A stretch of 41,164 nt of DNA. It comes from an uncultured bacterium. GTDB taxonomy: Bacteria > Bacteroidota > Bacteroidia > Bacteroidales > Bacteroidaceae. The stretch is taken from assembly GCA_905214795.1 (NCBI GenBank), contig CAJMNM010000029.1:1-41164 (forward strand), given 5' to 3'. Shown here one piece after another: positions 1 through 6,950 of this stretch; within the stretch, counting starts at the first letter, position 1, and every line of letters begins with the position of its first letter. Under the pieces are notes generated by a model. That model ran no database searches. It saw only the letters and a list, made by a program, of their open reading frames with translations, and was not told the origin of the DNA. The translations under genes were made by a program, and so were the position numbers.

Positions 1-29
1 AAGTCCGCCTCCTAATATAATGTTAAACC

Positions 30-50
30 GTCCAACTTTTGGGGGTCACA
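30..50. mobile_element. Possible terminal repeat of an IS3-family (IS150-like) element
   Basis: The words GTCCAACTTTTGGGGGTCA resemble the terminal inverted repeat of IS150-group IS3 elements, which typically read inward from TG through CCCCAAAAGTT. If so, the element body lies left of the window. No transposase is visible here and the second end cannot be seen, so this is a weak call. Confidence 0.22.
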
Positions 51-129
51 TCATTGACCTGAAACTGTCTTTTTTATGTTCTAATCCCCGATGACTTCTC
101 TTTAATTGATATATGGGGGAGAGATGGGT

Positions 130-639
130 TTAATCTTCTTCCCAGATTTCCGGTAATGATTTGCGTATCTTTTCCGGAACTTCATCTGTAGCCGGATATC
201 CGATAGGAATGATGGCAACCGGTTCCCATCCTTCACCGAAACTGAACAGTTCCTGACACAGTTGTACGCGGAAGTTACATACCCAGCATGTGCCCAATCC
301 TTGTGATGTGGCAGCCAGGCAAAGATGTTCAATGGCTATGGCCAGATCAATATCTGCGTGGTTCTTGTTGTCATATCGTCGTGTCCAGGCCAGACTTTCG
401 TTTTTACAAGCGATGACATATACCGGTGCTTCTTTAAACCACGGTTTGTCATAACATTGCTGTAGCTTTTCACGTCCTTCCGGTTTGTCTATGATGATGA
501 ATTTCCATGGCTGTTTGTTAACGGCCGAGGGAGCAAGTTGCACGCATGTTTTGATATAATCCATTTTATCGTCCGGAATCATGTCGGGCTTGTATGCACG
601 TACGGAGTAACGTGTTTCACATAATTTCTTGAAATCCAT
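130..639 (-). CDS. Small nitroreductase-family flavoprotein
   Basis: A 169-residue protein of the FMN-dependent nitroreductase fold, predicted to reduce small substrates with NAD(P)H in the cytoplasm. Family signs are the N-terminal TRYSVRAYKPD segment, which normally contacts FMN phosphate, the LAPSAVNKQPWKFIII segment, the mid-protein DLAIAIEHLCLAATSQGLGTCWV helix, and a C-terminal IPIGYPA strand typical of the family. It is at the short end for nitroreductases, as many anaerobe paralogues are. It stands alone with its own promoter (721-752). The physiological substrate cannot be read from sequence. Confidence 0.88.
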   Translation of the reverse strand: MDFKKLCETRYSVRAYKPDMIPDDKMDYIKTCVQLAPSAVNKQPWKFIIIDKPEGREKLQQCYDKPWFKEAPVYVIACKNESLAWTRRYDNKNHADIDLAIAIEHLCLAATSQGLGTCWVCNFRVQLCQELFSFGEGWEPVAIIPIGYPATDEVPEKIRKSLPEIWEED

Positions 640-720
640 AATATATAATTTGTTTTTATTGTTTTTTTTATGAGAATGTCATTTGCACCTTCATTATGTA
701 CTTACCTGATTGACATACTA

Positions 721-752
721 CAAATGTACTAAAAGTAAAATGTAGCGGCAAA
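721..752 (-). promoter_or_regulatory. Promoter of the nitroreductase gene
   Basis: On the minus strand there is TTTG (749-752), a 20-nt spacer, then TACATTTG (721-728). This matches the Bacteroides consensus TTTG-N19/20-TAnnTTTG. It implies a 5' leader of roughly 75 nt before the start codon at 639. Confidence 0.65.
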
Positions 753-952
753 TGAAAATGAAACTTTTAGATGAATGAGAAATTGGTGTAAAACTCCGTT
801 ATCACTACAGTCTATAATTAGAAAAGCAGAAAGGAAATAATTTTTTTATTTTGCACTTTTCTTTTTCAAGTGTTTTGTCTCATTTTGTAATGAGGATTTG
901 GATAAGCCATTTCCTGATATTTGAAAATAAAGGAGCGTTATGCTACTCTTGT

Positions 953-1074
953 AAGTGCTAAGCCTGAGAAACTGAAACACCAAAATCAACAAGAATCGGC
1001 ATGGCAGTTCCCACGTTATAGCGTGGGCTGCTTTACTATATCTGTTGATGAAGGTTTTCTCAGGGCCTACACTT
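953..1074. repeat. 122-nt imperfect inverted repeat with nested stems
   Basis: The 640-1200 gap holds no credible gene, but this block is a long foldable palindrome. Nested pairs read directly are: AAGTG 953-957 with CACTT 1070-1074; CCTGAGAAA 963-971 with TTTCTCAGG 1056-1064; ATCAACA 985-991 with TGTTGAT 1043-1049; GCAG 1004-1007 with CTGC 1028-1031; and CCCACG 1010-1015 with CGTGGG 1022-1027 around a 6-nt loop. It could be a structured RNA, a miniature mobile element, or a palindromic repeat of the REP type. I cannot assign a known family. Confidence 0.5.
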
Positions 1075-1200
1075 TAAGATGTGGTTAATAGCGGTGCCAC
1101 GCTTGAACCAAATATTGTAAAATATCAATCTGATTATCAAATATGAAACTTCGGGAATTGTATGATAATGATACCATATAGTTCTCGATTTTTGTGAGGA

Positions 1201-1482
1201 TTAGCCTAATTTTTCTTGTGCAACTTCAATGGCTTTTCGCTTTAATTCGTCTTCACCTTCTATAGCATCCAATACTTTGTCTGCCAGCCATAGTGTAAGA
1301 AGTTCATTTTTATCAATCTTGAAATACTCAGCTAATTGTATTACTTGTGTCCGTTTGGCATATCTATCGCCACGTTCTATTTTGCTAAACATTGGAGTGT
1401 CTATTTCAAGCAAAGCTGCCAATTGCCTTTGTAGCACACCGTGTTCTTCTCTCAACTCTTTTATTTTGTCTCCTAATAACAT
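1201..1482 (-). CDS. XRE-family helix-turn-helix regulator
   Basis: A 93-residue protein that is mostly one HTH_3 domain, residues about 4-65, with recognition-helix region EIDTPMFSKIERGDRYAK, followed by a short helical tail. It should bind DNA as a dimer. It lies downstream of the AlbA_2 gene on the same strand, 105 bp away. That gap contains two identical palindromes plus a half site (1515-1581), so autoregulation is the obvious inference. Stand-alone regulators of this size often control restriction-modification or other defence genes; here the neighbours are an AlbA_2 protein and an exonuclease-domain protein. Confidence 0.85.
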   Translation of the reverse strand: MLLGDKIKELREEHGVLQRQLAALLEIDTPMFSKIERGDRYAKRTQVIQLAEYFKIDKNELLTLWLADKVLDAIEGEDELKRKAIEVAQEKLG

Positions 1483-1514
1483 GGTCTTTATTCTTTTGAG
1501 TTCAGTATGTGTTT

Positions 1515-1581
1515 CGTCGAAATTCGACGGATTTAAACATTTTCGACGGAATGGGCTGTATCTTTTCGTCGAAATTCGACG
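1515..1581. promoter_or_regulatory. Cluster of palindromic operators for the XRE regulator
   Basis: Two identical 15-nt palindromes CGTCGAAATTCGACG lie at 1515-1529 and 1567-1581, with centres 52 bp apart (about five helical turns). A half site TTCGACG lies between them at 1542-1548. Each match extends by GGATT or GGAAT. The cluster fills the gap between the stop of the AlbA_2 gene and the start of the XRE gene, the usual place for autorepression sites. I did not see the word elsewhere in the window. Confidence 0.7.
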
Positions 1582-1587
1582 GATTGG

Positions 1588-3252
1588 CTATAATATAAAC
1601 CAAATTCGTCCATCTGTTCTAATCAATTCCTCGGCTTTCATAACTTTCAATAGATCACCCAAGCTGCGTAGTTTTTGCTCTTCAGTCTTATTGCTAGGCA
1701 TTACATCTTTGATGTATTCGTAGATGCCATCACGTTTGGCTCCATCTGATCCAGCATTCTTAAGATATTGCAAAACCATCTGTTTAATTTTGTCCTTATC
1801 AAGTCCTTTTTGCTTGGTGTAACCTTGCAATTGACGAGTGGCTTTAGCAACTCCTAAAGAAATTGTATAATTGGGAGCATCGCCCTCAATAAGTCCCCTG
1901 TTCAGCAAGTCTTTTGCAACATCTTCATGTATGAATCTGCCTTTCTGCACAGCATCGAGAGATATGCAATCCCATAATGACAGAGTGTTGTCAGTCTTCA
2001 ATAAATCCGTATATCGCTTATTGATCTCGTTACCATATATGCGTACTACAACCTTCTTTTTTTTCGCATCAATCTCGTAGTCCGGCATCGGAAAGTGTCT
2101 GCGCCATTGTTCGTTAAACATTTTCTTGATACCACGACTTACGGTATCAATCATATTGAAGTCCACCATTGCCTTGCATAGGCACTCATTGCGGAAATAG
2201 GTCTGAGATTCCTCATTTCTCAAAGCATTTTCCAAAGTTCCGGGGATGAAAGTACCGGCGTTGGAATAATATAGATAGCCGGGATTCTCAACGAAATTGA
2301 TACGCTGCTGCATCGTATAGTCTTGATGAGCAATACAGTTATGAAGTGCTTCGCGTATAGTGTAGTCATCATACTGCTTCATTGTATCTGGGAAAAGCGT
2401 ACCACCAGGCATTTCACGCAAAGTCAGATTTTCAATCTTTGAGAGAATTTCATCTACTGTCAGTATGAATGGAACAGTGAAATGTTCGTAGTCAACCACA
2501 TCTTGGTTTGCATCCTTGCGTGTCCAAGTTACCTGAGCGACGACAGGACGCAGTTTAAAGGCTGATTCGTATTTACCTAACAATATAATAGCGGCACGAG
2601 TGATGCATCCATTTCTTGTCAGTCCGCATTTGCCAAGAAATGTCTGAATATCCCAAGCATTTACCTCGGATTCGGGAATACGGCTATGTACCTTCTTAAA
2701 CATTTTGCGGGCTTTGGCTATAGCCACCTCATCAAGGTCATCTATCGTTGCATCAGGAACAATCTGTGCAGACCAATCTGTATCGCCAAATATTGGCTCA
2801 TCAAGAATAACATTCATGCGTTCAGTGGTTAACTCCACAAGAGAATCTTCAATTCGCTGCCATGCTTTGTTATGAGCGTAAACAGGCAATTTGGGACGAT
2901 GCTTGGGGATATGGATTACCCAAACTTTCTTGTTGGTATCATCAGTAATAAACTCTTCAATATCGAGACCTTCTGTCGAAAGATTGGCACATCGCTCAGT
3001 CAGACGAAAAATTGCTTTCTGTCTATCGTAATTATAAGTGTCCGTTCCAATGATTTCCAAAGTCTTGTCGTGAACACCAATAATCAAGTGTCCACCTTCC
3101 ATATTTGAAATGGCAGAAACATACGAAATGACATCGTCTTTCTCGTCCCCACAGAACGAGTTTTTCAAATTCTTAAATTCCTTCCATTCGCAACGAGCAT
3201 TCTCTTGTGGATAGTTGCGAAGGAGATATTGCTGTAGTTCTTGTGTAAGCAT
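1588..3252 (-). CDS. AlbA_2 (Schlafen-like) putative ATP-binding protein
   Basis: A 554-residue protein of the AlbA_2/'divergent AAA' family. The N-terminal AlbA_2 domain (about 19-140) includes CEWKEFKN, the SYVSAISNMEGGHLIIGV segment and the WVIHIPKHRPKLPVY strand. The middle carries the family's REALHNCIAHQDY motif (300-312), followed by a segment with NPGYLYYSNAGTFIPG, annotated in relatives as HATPase_c_4. The C-terminus (about 415-554) looks like winged-helix DNA-binding segments. Relatives are annotated as transcriptional regulators or RecG-like proteins, and Schlafen-like AlbA_2 proteins recur in phage-defence loci. It is probably co-transcribed with the XRE gene. Its exact biochemical activity is unknown. 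Confidence 0.8.
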   Translation of the reverse strand: MLTQELQQYLLRNYPQENARCEWKEFKNLKNSFCGDEKDDVISYVSAISNMEGGHLIIGVHDKTLEIIGTDTYNYDRQKAIFRLTERCANLSTEGLDIEEFITDDTNKKVWVIHIPKHRPKLPVYAHNKAWQRIEDSLVELTTERMNVILDEPIFGDTDWSAQIVPDATIDDLDEVAIAKARKMFKKVHSRIPESEVNAWDIQTFLGKCGLTRNGCITRAAIILLGKYESAFKLRPVVAQVTWTRKDANQDVVDYEHFTVPFILTVDEILSKIENLTLREMPGGTLFPDTMKQYDDYTIREALHNCIAHQDYTMQQRINFVENPGYLYYSNAGTFIPGTLENALRNEESQTYFRNECLCKAMVDFNMIDTVSRGIKKMFNEQWRRHFPMPDYEIDAKKKKVVVRIYGNEINKRYTDLLKTDNTLSLWDCISLDAVQKGRFIHEDVAKDLLNRGLIEGDAPNYTISLGVAKATRQLQGYTKQKGLDKDKIKQMVLQYLKNAGSDGAKRDGIYEYIKDVMPSNKTEEQKLRSLGDLLKVMKAEELIRTDGRIWFIL

Positions 3253-3507
3253 AATTTTTATATTTCAATATATTCGTCCTTTCTTGATAAAGGGAAATTT
3301 CATTAAATATTACAGGATATTTTCCCAGTGCCAAATACAAAGATATTCTGTCACTTTCAATTTTTGTGAGAAATAGGTGAAATGTTCTAATGTCATCATC
3401 TTCACTCAACCATTCTTTTGGGGAACGATGAAATATCCATCACCAATAGTATTGTTTTGATGGTCTGATTTCTTCGCTACCAGAATATCTTCATTTGTAT
3501 TATACAT
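3173..3507 (-). pseudogene. Possible frameshifted small gene between the exonuclease and AlbA_2 genes
   Basis: An ATG at 3505-3507 overlaps the exonuclease stop by 8 nt and opens a 33-codon frame ending at 3406 (start MYNTNEDILVAKK, end YFIVPQKNG). In the -1 frame, the sequence just before that stop continues as KEWLSEDDDIRTFHLFL and stays open to 3173, running 80 nt into the AlbA_2 gene. The switch falls at a CCCCAAAA run (about 3415-3422), where a one-base change would join the two. The composition is protein-like, but I recognise no family. It may be a decayed gene or chance. The AlbA_2 promoter would lie inside it. Confidence 0.3.
3338..3345 (-). promoter_or_regulatory. -7 box upstream of the AlbA_2-XRE unit
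   Basis: Minus-strand TATCTTTG fits the TAnnTTTG consensus about 85 nt before the AlbA_2 start. I see no good TTTG at the expected distance, so this is only moderately supported. Confidence 0.4.
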
Positions 3508-5341
3508 GCGTATTATATTGATATTCTTTTAGTTTATAATAGCAATCATATGTCGCCAGAATATCGGACATAGCATTATGTTGATTATCAAAATGTTTGT
3601 TAAATAACTTATAGTAAAGTTCGGCTAATTTGGGATATTTGTAAGGTTGGCTTTGACGAGAATAAAAAGATAAATTCGGGATCTTACATACATTAACACC
3701 TAAATTCATCGTGTCAATAATATTGTGCTTCTTTTTAACGAATAATGTATTTTCTATCCCTTTGACTCTGATTATTTCAGCTTTAACCACATTTAAGTCG
3801 AAGGAAACATTATGCCCTATAATGATGTCTGAATTACACAAAACTTGGTCTAAGAAACTAATAACTTGTTTCCTGTCTTCACCTTCGTTGACTGCTTTAA
3901 CATTGGATATTCCGTGTATTTTTGCGGAGGATTCTGGTATGGAATATCCATCCGGTCTCAAAACAATATTCCGTGTTGCCAATATTCCAAAGTTGTCATC
4001 TTCAATAATTAATGCAACTTGGACAAGATAAGGCCAATTATCCAAATTAGTATATGACGCCTTGTCATTTAAAGGTAAACCCGTTGTTTCTGTATCAATA
4101 AATAATCTTACATTTTTAAATGGCGATCCTTTAAAACTCTTACCATCTTTATCATAGGATTCATAATTCAAAAAAGGGATTGAATAGATAAGGTCATCTT
4201 GAACGAGGTTAATATCTGCCATAAAATCCCCTATGTGAAATAATAAGTCTTGACAAGAAAAACCTGTAGTTATACTGTCAAAGATGAAATGACTCAGGAA
4301 ATGTTTCCTTGTATCCATAATTGCGCATCTCAACTTATTTGCAGCCCCCGGAAAATCACCAACTTTGTTACCGGTGTAATTTCCAACTGCAATTATAGGA
4401 TTTCTCTCGCTGTAAAATATTCTTGCATAATCCCATTTGAAAGGAATGATTATCTCTTCAGGAATCCTACCAATGATATTATATCCACCATAAACAGGAT
4501 TCTCTTTTTCAGATAATTTATCATGTTCTTCAATCACTATACCTTCCTTTTCTGTTTCAAAATCATAAACAGCAACCCAATTACAGTTTCTCTCTTCATA
4601 GGGAGAAACTTTCCATCTAATGCTATCAGGTTTCATGTTATCCCAACATAATGTTGACATTGTGTTATATAAAGTGTGGCCATTATGATATACATGAACT
4701 TCTACCTCATTTTCATTTATAAATCTAATAAAATCAAATTCAGGAGATTTAAATATATCTACTCCATAAGATGCACATGTGGAATCATATTTAAAAATTT
4801 GCCATTTCTCTATATTTAAGCGTACGATAAAATAATCATTACTTAAAGAGTTTATGTTTAGATATTCCTCATTATTAACTCTTTTTGAATATGTAAGTTC
4901 ATGGTATGATGAATGTATTTCCATCATACAATCAGATTCATAGACTATTTTAGTACCAGCAATTATAAATAGTTTGTTATAATTTCCTATTTTTACTATT
5001 GCAAAGTATTCTCCACAATGCAGAATGCCAAATTCAACTATCGTATCACATTTATAAGTGAATAAGATTGTCATTGGAGTACGATTCTCATATACGTAAC
5101 AATTGGATTCTCTATTGTCGAATACGTACCATTCAGTATCTTTTTTTCCTAATAAAAAGGATACTTTACTCCTTTCATTTGTAATATCTATTGCATGAAC
5201 AGATGTGTAGCCATCCCAATTATCGGGATAGGTACTTTTTTGACAAATAGTTCCATCATAAAAATCGATACTACTTATTAAATCGAATGATTCTAAATTG
5301 TATAAAGTTTGTTTTTTTCGATATTCAAATTTGTTTCCCAT
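3500..5341 (-). CDS. Large protein with WG-like repeats and a C-terminal DEDDh 3'-5' exonuclease
   Basis: A 613-residue protein. Residues about 412-605 form a DnaQ/RNase T-type exonuclease with all five DEDDh positions visible: D416 and E418 in IDTETTGLP, D515 in GHNVSFDLNVV, then H588 and D593 in HNAMSDILATYDCYY. It should remove nucleotides from 3' ends of DNA or RNA with two metal ions. The first 400 residues are beta-rich, and parts (for example RIPEEIIIPFKWDYARIFYSE) look like degenerate WG repeats, so this part may be a binding platform. No signal peptide or membrane segment is seen. The gene is clearly AT-rich. It lies upstream of the AlbA_2/XRE genes on the same strand and may act with them. 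Confidence 0.8.
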   Translation of the reverse strand: MGNKFEYRKKQTLYNLESFDLISSIDFYDGTICQKSTYPDNWDGYTSVHAIDITNERSKVSFLLGKKDTEWYVFDNRESNCYVYENRTPMTILFTYKCDTIVEFGILHCGEYFAIVKIGNYNKLFIIAGTKIVYESDCMMEIHSSYHELTYSKRVNNEEYLNINSLSNDYFIVRLNIEKWQIFKYDSTCASYGVDIFKSPEFDFIRFINENEVEVHVYHNGHTLYNTMSTLCWDNMKPDSIRWKVSPYEERNCNWVAVYDFETEKEGIVIEEHDKLSEKENPVYGGYNIIGRIPEEIIIPFKWDYARIFYSERNPIIAVGNYTGNKVGDFPGAANKLRCAIMDTRKHFLSHFIFDSITTGFSCQDLLFHIGDFMADINLVQDDLIYSIPFLNYESYDKDGKSFKGSPFKNVRLFIDTETTGLPLNDKASYTNLDNWPYLVQVALIIEDDNFGILATRNIVLRPDGYSIPESSAKIHGISNVKAVNEGEDRKQVISFLDQVLCNSDIIIGHNVSFDLNVVKAEIIRVKGIENTLFVKKKHNIIDTMNLGVNVCKIPNLSFYSRQSQPYKYPKLAELYYKLFNKHFDNQHNAMSDILATYDCYYKLKEYQYNTHV

Positions 5342-5381
5342 AATTCACTGTCGGAATTTTTGAATTGTCATATGTTGACTA

Positions 5382-5389
5382 CAAAAATA
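5382..5389 (-). promoter_or_regulatory. -7 box upstream of the exonuclease-domain gene
   Basis: Minus-strand TATTTTTG matches TAnnTTTG about 41 nt before the start codon at 5341. A correctly spaced TTTG is not evident. The rest of the 5342-5650 gap (309 bp) shows no gene or repeat that I can support. Confidence 0.45.
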
Positions 5390-5650
5390 GGAAAAGAAAT
5401 GTAGATTCACGCCATAAGCAAATAAGAAAATGCAAATAGAGAATAATGTAAAACAAAGTTTTGCGTGTAATATCAGATTTTGCTATTTATGATCTCAGTA
5501 GTCCTATCTTCGTTTTTTATATACTTATTTCTCTGTTCTCTACATGGTAATTCTGAAGACGAATCGCCTCCGTCTATGCGACATGGTGCTGTACAGGACC
5601 ACTGACAGCAAGGATGAATTCAGCAACTAACAACTCAGCTAGCTTCCCAC

Positions 5651-6148
5651 TTACCTGTTCCTGGGCCCAAAGACGGCATTGACAAACTCCTCGTTCGTGA
5701 TTTGGCCGTTGAAATGTCTTTGAGCCACATCATAGTTTATCTGGAATTTGATGTTCTCAAAAAAATCATCACCGACCCGTGTCCGGATGTGGGGCGACGG
5801 ATTTTGATAGTTCGGTACATTGAGGCGGACAAGTTCTGCACCGGACGAAAGGCTGTAACGCTGGGGATTGGCCTTGCGGTAAAGCAAACTTATCTGCTTT
5901 CGCTGCTTGTCTATGACTGTATCTTTCTCTTTTGACTGTCGTTCGATAGCTTCCACCCTGTGTATGGCTTTATCTATCTCCGCTTGACAACCGTTCCGTA
6001 GCTTCTCGATTTCCGATTTATGATGTTCCTGCAATTGTGTCTTTTCTACTTGTATTTCTACTGTCTTTTGTTCGGGTGAATCTGTGTTTTTCCGTTTTTC
6101 AGCCCATCTTTTGGCGGCGCATCGTATGAGTTTGCTGATTTTTTCCAT
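5651..6148 (-). CDS. Unknown coiled-coil protein
   Basis: A 165-residue protein. I use the ATG at 6146-6148 because the longer frame begins with TTG inside a good -7 box (6168-6175). The N-terminus is basic. Residues about 30-95 are rich in E, K and Q with heptad-like spacing (IEKLRNGCQAEIDKAIHRVE and on), suggesting a coiled coil. The C-terminal third (about 95-165) is a compact region ending in QITNEEFVNAVFGPRNR. I do not recognise a family. It sits beside the first copy of the ~0.5 kb non-coding element and may belong to the same insertion. A mobilisation or DNA-handling accessory role is possible but unsupported. Confidence 0.6.
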   Translation of the reverse strand: MEKISKLIRCAAKRWAEKRKNTDSPEQKTVEIQVEKTQLQEHHKSEIEKLRNGCQAEIDKAIHRVEAIERQSKEKDTVIDKQRKQISLLYRKANPQRYSLSSGAELVRLNVPNYQNPSPHIRTRVGDDFFENIKFQINYDVAQRHFNGQITNEEFVNAVFGPRNR

Positions 6149-6167
6149 GACGTTCTGTTTTTTCAGA

Positions 6168-6175
6168 CAAATATA
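6168..6175 (-). promoter_or_regulatory. -7 box upstream of the coiled-coil gene
   Basis: Minus-strand TATATTTG is an exact TAnnTTTG match 19 nt before the ATG at 6148. It argues against the upstream TTG start. No TTTG at -33 is seen. Confidence 0.5.
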
Positions 6176-6326
6176 CAACGGGGGTGAACATACCGTGGTA
6201 ACTTTCGGTTACTTTGGGTAGATTTCGTACACATCCGGTCACATTTTGTTGCTTTCCGTATCGTATTTCCGCTTTCCGGCAATGTGCACAGAGTTGAAGA
6301 AAGAAAATATCGCGCGCACGCGCCCA

Positions 6327-6820
6327 TGTATTTTCCCCATAAGGGTATTTTTTTACTTTTTGTCCTTACTCCTTCACAATGCCATTCAAACAGCAGACTT
6401 ACAAACTGTTAAGTGTGAAGGGGCATCCTTCACATCTCCTTCACCGGTCCTTCACAGCGGATGAATTTTTCTGAAACGCATACGGTTACGAGTTTTTTTC
6501 TGTACGGTTACGGATTCAATCCTGCACTTTATGAATTATTTTCCGCACTGTTACGGTGAAACTCGTAACCGTACCGGAATCTTTTTCTGCACGGTTACGG
6601 TTTCAGTTTCGGATTTTAGGTTGAAATTTTTGACAAAAACGGACTGTTTTATCTGTTTTTCGGACATATCCGGCCGGTAAAAATCCTGTAGTGAGTATGA
6701 GACGAATTTTAACCGGTATGTGTAGGATGTGAAGGATGACCCTTCACACGTATAATTCAGAAAATAAATATGTTACGGATGGTTGTGAAGGGGTGAAGGA
6801 TATTTTGGGGAAAACACTGT
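6327..6820. repeat. Copy 1 of a ~0.5 kb non-coding element with CTTCAC and TACGGTTACG words
   Basis: The 6149-6950 gap has no convincing gene. From about 6327 it matches in order, and diverged in sequence, the region 30345-30915: a T-rich entry, a cluster of CCTTCAC/GTGAAGG words (6370-6457), an array of TACGGTTACG-type words in both orientations (about 6480-6612), a hairpin (6728-6748), then GTGAAGGGGTGAAGGA followed by a G/A-rich tail. Both copies lie in the same orientation. The function is unknown. Options include a relic of a mobile element, a DNA-binding array, or a regulatory RNA. Confidence 0.65.
6728..6748. repeat. Hairpin inside element copy 1
   Basis: TGTGAAGG (6728-6735), a 5-nt loop ATGAC, and CCTTCACA (6741-6748) form a perfect 8-bp stem. 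The equivalent hairpin in copy 2 also has a 5-nt loop but 11-bp arms. Confidence 0.7.
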
Positions 6821-6950
6821 TATAGGGGGATTCACAGCACACACACAGACATTGTTGCTGTTTGTTTCGCAGAGGCTCTGACAATCATTTAAGATGATAT
6901 TGAAAAATTCGCACAAAATGTGGAGGCGTATCCGCGTGTGCAGTCTGTTC

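Noticed and set aside
3412..3425. Programmed -1 frameshift signal at CCCCAAAA
   Set aside because: The zero-frame codons (CCC CAA AAG) do not form a canonical X XXY YYZ slippery heptamer; an indel or decay is simpler.
6246..6464. Plus-strand small open frame in element copy 1
   Set aside because: No family resemblance and no counterpart in copy 2; better explained as non-coding element.
6480..6612. CRISPR array
   Set aside because: The repeated words are short, in both orientations and irregularly spaced; there are no constant-length spacers and no cas genes.
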